This document shows, piece after piece, positions 46,690-55,921 of a stretch of DNA of 59,678 nucleotides (positions are counted from its first letter, which is position 1; the number at the start of each line of letters is the position of its first letter). This DNA comes from Candidatus Aminicenantota bacterium (GTDB lineage: Bacteria; Acidobacteriota; Aminicenantia; Aminicenantales; Aminicenantaceae). Location: contig DRHQ01000084.1 in assembly GCA_011049545.1 (NCBI GenBank), positions 1 through 59,678 on the forward strand. Reading direction: 5' to 3'. Below the pieces are notes generated by a model. The model saw only the letters and a list, made by a program, of their open reading frames with translations. It was not told the origin of the DNA and made no database searches. The translations under genes were made by a program, and so were the position numbers.

Positions 46690-47598
46690 ATGCCCCTTTA
46701 TGCCGGATTTGACTTAGGAGGAACCCACCTTAAATATGGTTTAATCGACGATGGAGGAAGGATTCTTTTTAAAGCTAGGGCAGAGAGTCCTGCGAAAATA
46801 GAGGAGTTAATCCATCTTCTTAAAAGAATCTGGCAGGATCTTAAAAAAAGAGAAAAACAAGGCATCAGAGCTGCAGGCTTCGGGTTCCCGGGAATCTTTA
46901 GCCTCGAGGAACAAAAAATTTTTCAATCTCCCAATTATCCTGAGCTTGACAACTTCGCCCTCACCCCAGCCCTCTCCCAATTTATTGAAGTTCCATTTTG
47001 CGTGAACAATGATGCCAATATGGCTGCATTCGGGGAGTTTAAGTGCGGAGCAGGACAGGGAGTACAAAGCATGGTCTTGCTGACCATCGGAACAGGTGTC
47101 GGGTCAGGAATCATTCTCGATGGAAAACTCTGGCTGGGCAAATGTGGCTTTGCTGGAGAACTGGGTCATGCGACTGTCAACCCCCAGGGAGAAAGATGCA
47201 ATTGCGGAAGTCTGGGATGTCTTGAAACAGAAGTCTCAGCTCCTAAAATCGTTAAAAACTACAACACCTTGATAAAAAAAAGAGAGGAAATTACAGCGGA
47301 GGAGGTCTTTCACAGAGCTAAAAAAGGGGATAATGATGCACTCCAGGCTTTTTCTCAGGCCGGCTTTTATCTGGGCGTAGGACTTTCCATCGCCATAAAT
47401 CTTTTAAATCCTGATAAAATTCTCCTTGGTGGTGCTGTTATGGAAGCGGGTGATTTCCTGCTTTCTCCTGCTCTCAAAGAGGCCCTGATAAGATCATACA
47501 AAGCCTCTTTTAGGTGCTGCAGGATCGAAAAAGCTAGCCTGGGAAACAAAGCGGGTCTTATCGGAGCCGCCCTGTGGGCAAAAGAGCAACTTTTATAA
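46690..47598 (+). CDS. ROK family sugar kinase (glucokinase-like)
   Basis: 302 residues. ATP-binding FDLGGTHLKYGLID (about 7-20), catalytic NNDANMAAFGE, TIGTGVGSG, and the ROK zinc site FAGELGHATVNPQGERCNCG with CLE following (C-N-C-G-S-L-G-C). ROK kinases phosphorylate glucose, N-acetylglucosamine, N-acetylmannosamine or act as repressors; the absence of an N-terminal winged helix argues for a kinase. It starts 196 bp after tatA, on the same strand; whether they share a transcript is unclear. Confidence 0.9.
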   Translation: MPLYAGFDLGGTHLKYGLIDDGGRILFKARAESPAKIEELIHLLKRIWQDLKKREKQGIRAAGFGFPGIFSLEEQKIFQSPNYPELDNFALTPALSQFIEVPFCVNNDANMAAFGEFKCGAGQGVQSMVLLTIGTGVGSGIILDGKLWLGKCGFAGELGHATVNPQGERCNCGSLGCLETEVSAPKIVKNYNTLIKKREEITAEEVFHRAKKGDNDALQAFSQAGFYLGVGLSIAINLLNPDKILLGGAVMEAGDFLLSPALKEALIRSYKASFRCCRIEKASLGNKAGLIGAALWAKEQLL

Positions 47599-47958
47599 GT
47601 TTACCCCCCATTGTTCCAATTACTCAAGTTTTGCAAGTCTGACCCCATTGTTCAATTATTTGAATCAGATTCAATTATTTGGATTATTTTCTGAGGAAAA
47701 AATCATGTACAAAATCTATCATGCTGAAAATAAACAAATTAAAAAAATATTTATTCTGGCACATTTTTTGCATTAAATCTTCATAAAGCAAATATTATCT
47801 TCTATATATTACAAATTATATATGTAGATTATAAGTTATAATAAAAAAAATCACGAGAAGGAGGTGAAAAAAGGGGAAATTAAATCAAAAAAAAGGCAAA
47901 AGGAGGAGTGTTGTTTAAAATAAACACTCCTGGGACTAGAACTAAAAAGGAGAAGGAA
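47599..47958. other. AT-rich leader of the TonB receptor gene with REP copy and hairpin
   Basis: Contains a REP copy (47625-47646, same orientation as the right RAYT end), a very AT-rich stretch (47690-47850), and a perfect stem AGGAGTGTT/AACACTCCT (47904-47912 and 47923-47931) with a 10-nt loop, 28 bases before the ATG. No T-run follows, so it is not a terminator; it could affect translation or mRNA stability. Confidence 0.55.
47625..47646. repeat. Solo REP copy of the RAYT family
   Basis: 22 bp, same as the right end of the RAYT element, ending GTCTGACCCC, 27 bp after the ROK kinase stop. The neighbouring CCCCATTGTTC words before and after it may be a short direct repeat. Confidence 0.8.
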
Positions 47959-50900
47959 ATGAACAAAAAAATTTTTAAAGCCTCCTTGATTTTGATCTTA
48001 GCTCTCGGCCTCACATCCGCAAGCTTTGCGCAGGGAAGGCAAACAGGAACCATCAGCGGCACGGTCGTTGACTCAGAAGGTAATTTTCTCCCTGGATGTA
48101 CAGTTACTCTTTCCGGGCCCAGGCTTATCGGCACGAAAAGTTATGTGACATCAGATACGGGCAAGTTCCGCTTCCCCTCTGTTGCTCCGGGTCGTGATTA
48201 TGAACTGAGAGTGGAGCTGCCCGGATTCAAGACATCCATCAGAAAAGGCCTCATCGTCAGTGTGGCCAGAGCGACTACTCTCAAAGTTGAGCTGGAGATC
48301 ACGACCCTCGAAGAAGAGGTCACAGTCGTTGCTGCCTCTCCAGTTGTCGATATCCAGACATCCAAGGTGAGCGTGAGCTACAACGCTGATTTTATAGCGA
48401 GTATCCCTATGAACCGGGACCTCTACGGTATCCAGAACTCCATCCCTGGTGCCGTCTCTGAAGGAGTCGATTACCGACGGACCTCTTCCATCCTGGGAGG
48501 AACGGTCCGCAGTAACCTCTACCAGCTTGACGGTGTTCCGATGAATGATCCCGCCACCTTCTATCCCATGGCCAACATCAACGTCGATGTCTACGAAGAG
48601 ATTGAATTCGGGGTCGGATCGCTTCCGGCCGAAGTTGGACAAGCAGACTCAGTGGTTGTCAACATCGTCACCAAGAGCGGTGGAAACAGGTTTTCCGGGA
48701 ACATTTCCGCTTATTTTACCGGCGACAGTTTAGTCAACGATCTGATATCTGCTGAAGATATGGAAGCGGTTGGTGTCAATGCTCCTCGATCATTCAAGGA
48801 TTACAAAGACGGCTCCCTGAGCTTTGGCGGTCCCGTCATCAAAGACAGGGCCTGGTTCTTCCTCAACGGCCGTCGTCTTATCTGGGAACGAGCCAATCCA
48901 GAGACGTATGATATTCGGTTAGCAAAGATCAACTTGAGGGAATGGACATTCAGTGAGGCAGAGAAACAGCATTTTGATATCGAACATGAGGAGTGGTTGG
49001 GCTTTGGCAAACTGACATTCCAGCTCACAGATAACATCCGGTATATGGGCATGTACCACTGGAACAATATCTATGAACCTGTTTACCAGAACAGAACCAG
49101 TAATTCCTACACTTTTGCCAACACGATCTCTTGGGAATACGAGAACACCCACACCACAACTCACCAGATCAACTGGGTCCTGAACCAGAATACATTCGTC
49201 GATGTTCGAGGGTCGTATGTCTACCGCCATTTTCCCATCCTTCTGCGGCCAGAATACGCTGAAAGATATTTTGTCTACGACCGGGAGGAGCAAGTTAGAT
49301 GGGGAAACTCTTATTACGGGGACGATTATCTCCGTAAAAAAGCCCTCGCTTCGTTTGCGGTGACCCACTTTAAAGATGACTTCTTGGGAGCAAGCCACGA
49401 AATAAAGTTTGGCGGTGAATTCGAGCACACTATTTACGCTCTCGACAGGTACAAGGACGCCAATCCCTACTACACCTACTGGAGAGATTACAACGCTGGC
49501 AACAAATATTACTACTCAACCGGAGGCGAGCGAGGCCGGCTCAGAGTGCGTCCTTTTGGTCCGCGAGGCACCGTGTGGAAATATGACAACACCCGCCGTT
49601 TCTCTGGCTTTGTCCAGGACAGCATAGTCAAAGGGAAGCTGGCAATCAATGTTGGCCTCCGAATTGATTACGGCTACCAGTACGAACCAGAGCAAACACG
49701 GCCCGATATGATCGACCTTTATAGTGTCGGCCCCGAATTCATGAATCCCGCTCTGGACGCAACTCCCACTCTACTCCTCCACGCGCTGAACGATCAGTAT
49801 CACAACGACGACGGCATAGACTTCAATCAAACCTCTGCTTTTGATGCCATTACTACCCCTTACAAAAAAATCGTTGAGTTCACAACTCTTTCGCCGAGAA
49901 TTGGACTCGTTTACGATCTCTTCGGTGACGGAAAGACGGCTCTAAAGGCCTCTTTCAGCCGCTACTATGAGCCAATCTGGTCCGCTAAGTACAACGCCGC
50001 TAACATAATGAGCGGCACAGCTATGAACTGGTACTGGTACGACCTGAACAGCAACGGATTCATGGATCTTCCTGTATCCGACGGCAGATATGGATCACCT
50101 GTTCAAGCTCAGTACATTGACGACACAGGCGATCAGTACAGGTTAACCAGTTATGATGTTCAAGACCCCGATTTCGCATACTATCCCACAGACTTGAAGC
50201 CTCCTTATATGCATGAATTCATTCTAGGCGTCGACCATGAGCTGATCAGGGACTTCAGACTGGGACTCCAATTCATCTACAAGATAAACAAGAACATCGT
50301 CGAGGACGTAGATACAAACAACGGCTATGATCCTACCGCCACCGATGATCAGGGAAACCTCATCTGGCTCCCGTATGATTTTACTGATCCTGGCTGGGAT
50401 GGAGAATGGGGAACAGACGATGACCAGGAAATGACCGTATACGGCCTGGCTGATGGCGCTCCTACAAGAACTTACATGGGCGCGAATCCACCGGAAGCCA
50501 AGAGGACATACACGGCTATAATTATGACTTTCGACAAGAGGATGTCAAACGGGTGGCAGCTGCAGGGCTCGATCCTGTATTCTGCCTTTAAAGGTAATGC
50601 TTCTCCCACATACGGATCAACAGAAGGCGAGTCAAGTTTGTTCGACAACCCCAATACTATGATAAACTCCTACGGCCGCGTGGCTTTTGACCGCCCGCTC
50701 CAGATCAAGCTCATAGGATCTGTTATGCTCCCCGGGGACATCGTCTTCACCGGTTATTTCCAGCACCGTTCAGGATCAGCCTGGAGAAGAACGATTTCGC
50801 GCGTTTACTTCCCATCCAGCATTGATACTCAAGACACTTATGATGATGTCGCTCCCGAAACGCTCGGGACTCGAAGAAATGCTCCTTACACCATGTTGGA

Positions 50901-51129
50901 TATAAGAGTGGAGAAATCCTTCACTTTTGGTGATTTCGGCAAGCTGAGTCTCTATATCGATGCCTTCAACCTCGCGGGAAGAAGCGGTTACAACGTCTCT
51001 CAGAATCCCAACCCATATATCTGGCCCTACAGAGATCCTCCGGAAATTGACCTCGACTCAGACTATGGAGACATAACGAGTGCCTATGGTTCTCGTTCAT
51101 TCCGTATAGGAGCGAAGTTCGCATTCTAG
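47959..51129 (+). CDS. TonB-dependent receptor with CarboxypepD_reg-like domain
   Basis: 1056 residues from the ATG at 47959 (AAGGAGAAGG precedes it). Signal peptide about 1-24 (LILILALGLTSASFAQ). A carboxypeptidase-regulatory-like beta domain (about 30-105; GTISGTVVDSEGNFLPGCTV) precedes the plug (NSIPGAVSEGVDYRRT; VNIVTKSGGNRFSGNISAYF) and a long 22-strand barrel region ending SFRIGAKFAF with the terminal Phe needed for BAM insertion. Such receptors import large or bound ligands across the outer membrane with TonB energy. The ligand is unknown. A terminator follows at 51164. Confidence 0.9.
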   Translation: MNKKIFKASLILILALGLTSASFAQGRQTGTISGTVVDSEGNFLPGCTVTLSGPRLIGTKSYVTSDTGKFRFPSVAPGRDYELRVELPGFKTSIRKGLIVSVARATTLKVELEITTLEEEVTVVAASPVVDIQTSKVSVSYNADFIASIPMNRDLYGIQNSIPGAVSEGVDYRRTSSILGGTVRSNLYQLDGVPMNDPATFYPMANINVDVYEEIEFGVGSLPAEVGQADSVVVNIVTKSGGNRFSGNISAYFTGDSLVNDLISAEDMEAVGVNAPRSFKDYKDGSLSFGGPVIKDRAWFFLNGRRLIWERANPETYDIRLAKINLREWTFSEAEKQHFDIEHEEWLGFGKLTFQLTDNIRYMGMYHWNNIYEPVYQNRTSNSYTFANTISWEYENTHTTTHQINWVLNQNTFVDVRGSYVYRHFPILLRPEYAERYFVYDREEQVRWGNSYYGDDYLRKKALASFAVTHFKDDFLGASHEIKFGGEFEHTIYALDRYKDANPYYTYWRDYNAGNKYYYSTGGERGRLRVRPFGPRGTVWKYDNTRRFSGFVQDSIVKGKLAINVGLRIDYGYQYEPEQTRPDMIDLYSVGPEFMNPALDATPTLLLHALNDQYHNDDGIDFNQTSAFDAITTPYKKIVEFTTLSPRIGLVYDLFGDGKTALKASFSRYYEPIWSAKYNAANIMSGTAMNWYWYDLNSNGFMDLPVSDGRYGSPVQAQYIDDTGDQYRLTSYDVQDPDFAYYPTDLKPPYMHEFILGVDHELIRDFRLGLQFIYKINKNIVEDVDTNNGYDPTATDDQGNLIWLPYDFTDPGWDGEWGTDDDQEMTVYGLADGAPTRTYMGANPPEAKRTYTAIIMTFDKRMSNGWQLQGSILYSAFKGNASPTYGSTEGESSLFDNPNTMINSYGRVAFDRPLQIKLIGSVMLPGDIVFTGYFQHRSGSAWRRTISRVYFPSSIDTQDTYDDVAPETLGTRRNAPYTMLDIRVEKSFTFGDFGKLSLYIDAFNLAGRSGYNVSQNPNPYIWPYRDPPEIDLDSDYGDITSAYGSRSFRIGAKFAF

Positions 51130-51163
51130 TACAAAAAGAGCTACCTGCTTAGTTCGATAAGAT

Positions 51164-51195
51164 AAGAGGGAGGGAATTATCCCTCCCTCTTTTTT
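51164..51195 (+). terminator. Intrinsic terminator of the TonB-dependent receptor
   Basis: AAGAGGGAGGGA (51164-51175) and TCCCTCCCTCTT (51180-51191) form a perfect 12-bp stem with a 4-nt loop, followed by a T-run (51190-51195). Confidence 0.9.
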
Positions 51196-51334
51196 CTTTA
51201 GAAATCTTAAGAGATTTCTCCAGCCATTTTATTTAAAGAAAAAAATACCTTTTTCGTTTAGAATTATACATAGAGATATGAAATTTCAAGATATGGTTTT
51301 TTTCTCGAATAGGGCTACTGAAGAAAGAAGAGAT

Positions 51335-53467
51335 ATGAAAAAGATTCGCTATCATACCTGGTCTTTACTGATGCTTATTCTTCTCAGGATTATGTTTGTC
51401 CCGCACCCCATGTATTCTCTAAGGAAAGAAGAGACAAAACAAAATTTTCTTCTTATAACCATAGACACACTCAGAGCTGACAGGTTGAGCTGTTATGGCA
51501 GCCAATACCCTAAAACTCCCAATATCGATAAACTTGCAGGGAGAGGCGTGCTCTTTTCCAGAGCTTTCGCTAACACATCTACCACACTGCCATCTCATGC
51601 GAATATACTCTTAGGAACAACTCCAAACCATCATGGAGTTCATGAAAACTTGAATTTCGTGGTAAGAGAAGAGTTGTTGACCCTAGCCGAGCATCTCAAG
51701 AATAATGGCTATTCAACCGGAGCCTTCGTCGGAGCCTACGCCCTCGATTCAAGGTTTGGATTATCCCAGGGCTTCGACTTCTACGACGATAAATACAGCC
51801 GCCTTCATTCTGTAAATCTCGTCTCCTTAGAGAGAAAAGCTGAAGCTGTGATCGAGGCTGCTCTTGAGTGGCTGAAAGGTCGAATATCACCCTGGTTTCT
51901 CTGGGTCCATTGTTGGGATCCGCATAGCCCGTACGATCCGCCGGAGCCTTTTAAAACTCAATACAAAGATAATCTGTACGAAGGGGAGGTTGCCTACGTC
52001 GATCTGATCCTGGGAAATCTCTTCACTTATATGAAAGAGAACAACCTGTTCGATTCGACTCTTATTATTTTCACAGGGGACCACGGCGAGTCATTAGGCC
52101 AGCACGGTGAGGAGACTCACGGTTTTTTCGCCTACAATTCATCCATCTGGATCCCTCTCATCATCTCGCATCCTGAAACAGCCCCGGGTCGTATCGATTA
52201 CGATGTCAGTCATATCGACATATTCCCGACAGTCTGTGATGTGCTAGGAATAAAGAAGCCGTCTTTTCTCCAGGGAGCCTCTCTCCTCCCGGCTTTAAAG
52301 GGGAAAAAACTGCCAGAAAGGCCAATCTACTTCGAATCTTTGTATCCCTACTACAGTCGCGGATGGGCCCCCCTGAAGGGATTTATCCTCAAAAAGAAAA
52401 AATTTATAGACTCTCCTATTCCAGAGCTGTATGACCTGAACCGTGATTTTGATGAGCTTAACAATCTTGCCCAAAGAGAAAAAGTAGCTAAACTTACATC
52501 GCAGCTTAAGGAAATAATCAATGCCCTGACACCAGCTGAGAAAATTGACGCTACTCAAAAAGTCGGCAGAAAAACTCGCGAAAAGCTGGCAAGCTTAGGC
52601 TATATCTCGAGTGTTCGAGTTTCACAAAAGAAGGATTTTAGCGCAAAAGATGATGTGAAGGTCCTCCTTCCTTATATAAATAAAATTGGTGAAGGCTGGA
52701 AACTGTATAAGAAGGGAAAACAAGACGCAGGAATCAAGCTCTTAAAGGAAATCATAGAAGAAAGAAAAGATGTAGATTTGGCATATAAACATCTTGCTTC
52801 TATCTATCAAGAGACAGGAAATCCAGAAGAGGCTCTTGTAATCCTGGAGCAAGGGCTCAATGCTCTTCCTTCAAGCTACGAGATATTTATCGAACACATG
52901 AAAGCGCTCATTTCTGTTCAACAGTATGACAAAGTCATCAGTTCTTTCGAAAAAACGAACATTAGAGAAGCTGAGTATGATCCCGAAATATGGAGTAACC
53001 TCGGGACTGCCTATGCCAAGAAAGGCAATTTTGAGGAGGCGATCAAAGCCTTCGAAATGGGTCTTTCCCTGGATGATAAGCATCCTGAGCTCAACAACAA
53101 CTTGGCCAATGCCTGCTATTCCCACGGACTGCAATCAAAAGATTCCTTAATCATTTCCAGAAGCTTCGAGTACTACAAAAAAGCCATAGAACTAGATCCT
53201 GAATTCCCAGCTCCCTACTATGGATTGGGCCATGCCTACAGGCAGCAAGGAAACCTGGGAGGAGCCATCTACTGCTGGGAAAAAGCTCTGGAAGCAGATC
53301 CCGATTTCCGTCAGGCTCATTTTGATCTAGCCATGGCCTATTTAAACACTGGCGATAAAACCAAAGCGTTTGATTTACTCAGTGAGCATAAAAAACGATA
53401 CTACTATCTGATGACTCCTGCTGAAAAGGAAAGATTAGACGCCCTGATTGAACAGAGCCAGAAATGA
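51335..53467 (+). CDS. Sulfatase-like (alkaline phosphatase superfamily) enzyme fused to C-terminal TPRs
   Basis: 710 residues from the ATG at 51335 (AAGAAGAG precedes it; the frame is open to 51278). Signal segment about 8-28. The catalytic domain (about 35-410) has ITIDTLRADRLSCYG with the metal-binding D45, TSTTLPSHANILLG, and FTGDHGESLGQHGEETHG. At the place of the sulfatase formylglycine (C/S-x-P-S-R) it reads T-L-P-S-H, so a formylglycine sulfatase is unlikely; threonine (T84) as nucleophile suits phosphotransferase-type relatives. The C-terminal third (about 430-710) is made of TPR units (PEIWSNLGTAYAKKGNFEEA; APYYGLGHAYRQQGNLGGAI). Likely periplasmic or outer-face. Confidence 0.85.
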   Translation: MKKIRYHTWSLLMLILLRIMFVPHPMYSLRKEETKQNFLLITIDTLRADRLSCYGSQYPKTPNIDKLAGRGVLFSRAFANTSTTLPSHANILLGTTPNHHGVHENLNFVVREELLTLAEHLKNNGYSTGAFVGAYALDSRFGLSQGFDFYDDKYSRLHSVNLVSLERKAEAVIEAALEWLKGRISPWFLWVHCWDPHSPYDPPEPFKTQYKDNLYEGEVAYVDLILGNLFTYMKENNLFDSTLIIFTGDHGESLGQHGEETHGFFAYNSSIWIPLIISHPETAPGRIDYDVSHIDIFPTVCDVLGIKKPSFLQGASLLPALKGKKLPERPIYFESLYPYYSRGWAPLKGFILKKKKFIDSPIPELYDLNRDFDELNNLAQREKVAKLTSQLKEIINALTPAEKIDATQKVGRKTREKLASLGYISSVRVSQKKDFSAKDDVKVLLPYINKIGEGWKLYKKGKQDAGIKLLKEIIEERKDVDLAYKHLASIYQETGNPEEALVILEQGLNALPSSYEIFIEHMKALISVQQYDKVISSFEKTNIREAEYDPEIWSNLGTAYAKKGNFEEAIKAFEMGLSLDDKHPELNNNLANACYSHGLQSKDSLIISRSFEYYKKAIELDPEFPAPYYGLGHAYRQQGNLGGAIYCWEKALEADPDFRQAHFDLAMAYLNTGDKTKAFDLLSEHKKRYYYLMTPAEKERLDALIEQSQK

Positions 53468-53548
53468 TCCGGGTAAGCTTGGTATCATGTTAGCTTGGGG
53501 AAGAGAAAGAAAAAAGAGAAAGGCTAACTTATAATTAATACAAAAAAA

Positions 53549-53577
53549 TTGACATTAAACCATTTTTTTTCTATAAC
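53549..53577 (+). promoter_or_regulatory. Sigma-70-type promoter of the plus-strand GWxTD gene
   Basis: TTGACA (53549-53554), exactly 17-bp spacer, TATAAC (53572-53577). The ATG at 53603 follows after a short leader with a weak AAGAG site. Confidence 0.75.
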
Positions 53578-53602
53578 AAAATTATATTTCTAAAATAAGA
53601 GC

Positions 53603-54664
53603 ATGAAGAAAAGTTACTTTCTCTGCTTGCTTCCCGTTGTTGCTCTCTTGCTCCATTCGGCTTGCACTTCTTCTCATAAAATCTTAAAACCTCCCGTTGA
53701 CTCCAACAGCCAGAAATTCTTGGATATCATCCGCTATATCATCACCCCTCAGGAAGAAAGAATTTTTCGGGCAATGCCTCCCGAAGACCGAGGAGAGTTT
53801 ATCATAGATTTCTGGGCAAGGCGTGATTCAGATCCTTCAACCCCTGAAAACGAATTCCGCTCAGTATACTACACAAGGCTGGCTGTGGCTGATAAGGCTT
53901 TCGGGGCTGGCATTCCAGGGTGGATGACTGATAAAGGTAGAATCTATATCCTCCTGGGCCCTCCCATGGATGTTATCAAAAAGACCATGGGGGAAAAATC
54001 AAAAGAATTCAGTAGAGACCAGAGACAACTCAGCGCAAATTTATTAGAGGAGGGAACCTTCACTGAAAAACCGACAGATATCTGGATCTACAACCAGTAC
54101 CCAGATTATTTCGCCGGGCCTCTGCGCCTCACTTTTGTCGATTATGACGGCACCGGGAATTACAGATTAACGACTGATGTGGAGGTGAAGCCTTTTTCCA
54201 TGATGTCCCCTCACCAGAGCGATCCCGATATGGTAAAGTATCAATGGATAGGAGAAATAGAGGGGAGTGAATCTTTTTCTGCCTTTCTTCCCTTCCTTGA
54301 TTACTCCAAATCTCTGGGTGAGATACAAAAAAGTAAGGATGGAACCTATGCTGTTGAGTGCGCCTTTGATATTCCTTACCGAGCCATAAGATATCAGAAA
54401 AAAGGTGATGGATGGGATTATCACTTAGAATTAAGTATAGAGGTCAAGTTCGTCGGAGAAAAAAGCTCTTACCGGGAAAATAAGGTGATAAGCAAGCATA
54501 TTTCCAGCAAAAATCTTAAGAAAAATTTCTCAGAAAAATACACTATCAGGCAAAGCTTTTTCGTTCCTTTGAATATAGGGAAAAACGAAATCTATTTTTC
54601 GGTTCGTGATAATATCTCCCAAAAAAGACTCCGAAAATTAGATATTGTTGATATAAAAAAGTAA
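53603..54664 (+). CDS. GWxTD-domain lipoprotein-like protein (1)
   Basis: 353 residues. A hydrophobic signal ends in cysteine (LLHSACTSS, C21), so it is probably a lipoprotein, although the lipobox is imperfect. The GWxTD domain follows: FWARRDSDPSTPENEF (about 70-85), then GWMTDKGRIYILLGPP (106-121). GWxTD proteins are known from Acidobacteria-like and related lineages and have no assigned biochemical role. It has its own strong promoter and faces the other two GWxTD genes across a TPR gene. Confidence 0.82.
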   Translation: MKKSYFLCLLPVVALLLHSACTSSHKILKPPVDSNSQKFLDIIRYIITPQEERIFRAMPPEDRGEFIIDFWARRDSDPSTPENEFRSVYYTRLAVADKAFGAGIPGWMTDKGRIYILLGPPMDVIKKTMGEKSKEFSRDQRQLSANLLEEGTFTEKPTDIWIYNQYPDYFAGPLRLTFVDYDGTGNYRLTTDVEVKPFSMMSPHQSDPDMVKYQWIGEIEGSESFSAFLPFLDYSKSLGEIQKSKDGTYAVECAFDIPYRAIRYQKKGDGWDYHLELSIEVKFVGEKSSYRENKVISKHISSKNLKKNFSEKYTIRQSFFVPLNIGKNEIYFSVRDNISQKRLRKLDIVDIKK

Positions 54665-54682
54665 AAATTTCATAATTAACTT

Positions 54683-55678
54683 TTAATAATCCTTGATCAA
54701 TTCTTCCAGCTTAGGAATTAGATTCTTAATATTCTCAGCTTGCGGATCGTCAGGAGCTAATTCTACAAATTTCTTTAAGCTATCGACAGCAAGCCTGTAC
54801 TTGCCTTTGTTCAAATAAGCATAGCCTACCTGCCTATGAGGAGGAGCCCAGCTTTCATTGATTTTAGCAGCGAGCAGGAAATATTCAATCGCCTTGTCTG
54901 TCTCCCCTTGTTTGAAGAATATTTCTCCCACATTAAAAGCCAGAGTTTCATCTTCCGGGAAACTATCTATTGCCTGCCTGAAATATTCGCTCGCTTTCTC
55001 CAGGTTGCCCTGCTTAAAATAGGCTTCTCCCATACCTGCCAGAGCTCTGGCGGCGGTTTCATCACCTCCGATGGACTCTTTCTCTTCTTTTACCTTCTCT
55101 AAAATCTTAGTGTAGATCTCAATGGCTTTATCATACTCACCCATTTCTTTATAGCAATTGCCGATATTGATGTTAATCTGATAAACGGAGGGATTCAGCC
55201 CGATAAATTGCTCAAATTTTGCGACTGCCTCAGCATACTTTTTTTGATCAAAAAGCTCGTTTCCCTCCTCGAATAGCGCTACCGATCCTTCATCCTGAAT
55301 GGCTGGCATGTTCATCTTAGCCACCTGGATCTTCTTCATGATAAAACTAACAGGAGGATTCTGCTTTGAAAATTGGCTGACTCTCATCTCATGGAAAACA
55401 GTTCCATATCCTTCTTTGGATGCGGTAATACGGAAATATCCTGTTCCCAGCCCCATTACAGCCCAGCTTCCCTTCTCATCAGATTCCGAGGTAAAGGTGA
55501 CTTTATACTTAAGATGGATGGCTTCAATTTTCGCTCCTTCTATTGGATCGCCAACTTCATCTTGAACGTGTCCCCGGATCCTTCCCTTTCCACGTCCTTG
55601 CTGAGCGGAAAGAGTCAGAGAGAGACTTAAGCATAGAACAGAAACTATAAATATAATGAATATATTTTTGCTTCTCAT
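54683..55678 (-). CDS. Exported CarboxypepD_reg-like / TPR protein
   Basis: 331 residues. Signal peptide about 1-25 (ending LTLSAQQ). A carboxypeptidase-regulatory-like domain (about 32-115; GRIRGHVQDEVGDPIEGAKI) is followed by five or so TPR units (about 135-325; YQININIGNCYKEMGEYDKA; LAFNVGEIFFKQGETDKAIE). AGGGAGG lies five bases before the ATG. It is convergent with the plus-strand GWxTD gene and upstream of none; a scaffold for envelope complexes is the likely role. Confidence 0.82.
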   Translation of the reverse strand: MRSKNIFIIFIVSVLCLSLSLTLSAQQGRGKGRIRGHVQDEVGDPIEGAKIEAIHLKYKVTFTSESDEKGSWAVMGLGTGYFRITASKEGYGTVFHEMRVSQFSKQNPPVSFIMKKIQVAKMNMPAIQDEGSVALFEEGNELFDQKKYAEAVAKFEQFIGLNPSVYQININIGNCYKEMGEYDKAIEIYTKILEKVKEEKESIGGDETAARALAGMGEAYFKQGNLEKASEYFRQAIDSFPEDETLAFNVGEIFFKQGETDKAIEYFLLAAKINESWAPPHRQVGYAYLNKGKYRLAVDSLKKFVELAPDDPQAENIKNLIPKLEELIKDY

Positions 55679-55921
55679 TAAATCCTCCCTAAAAGGTTAA
55701 GATTATTATCATGCTTCTCTCATTATTAAACTTTTTCGCTTGCAATTTTTCAACGGTTTTCCACAAATCCTCGGAGACCTTATTTTATTTTATATTCTCC
55801 AAAAATTCAAGGAAGAGACGCTAGGCTTAGATGATTAGCTAGACTGGATAAATCAACTTGAGACTTGATAGTAGCTGAGATAAACAAAAATAATAATTTT
55901 AAATATGATCTAGGCTTAAGG

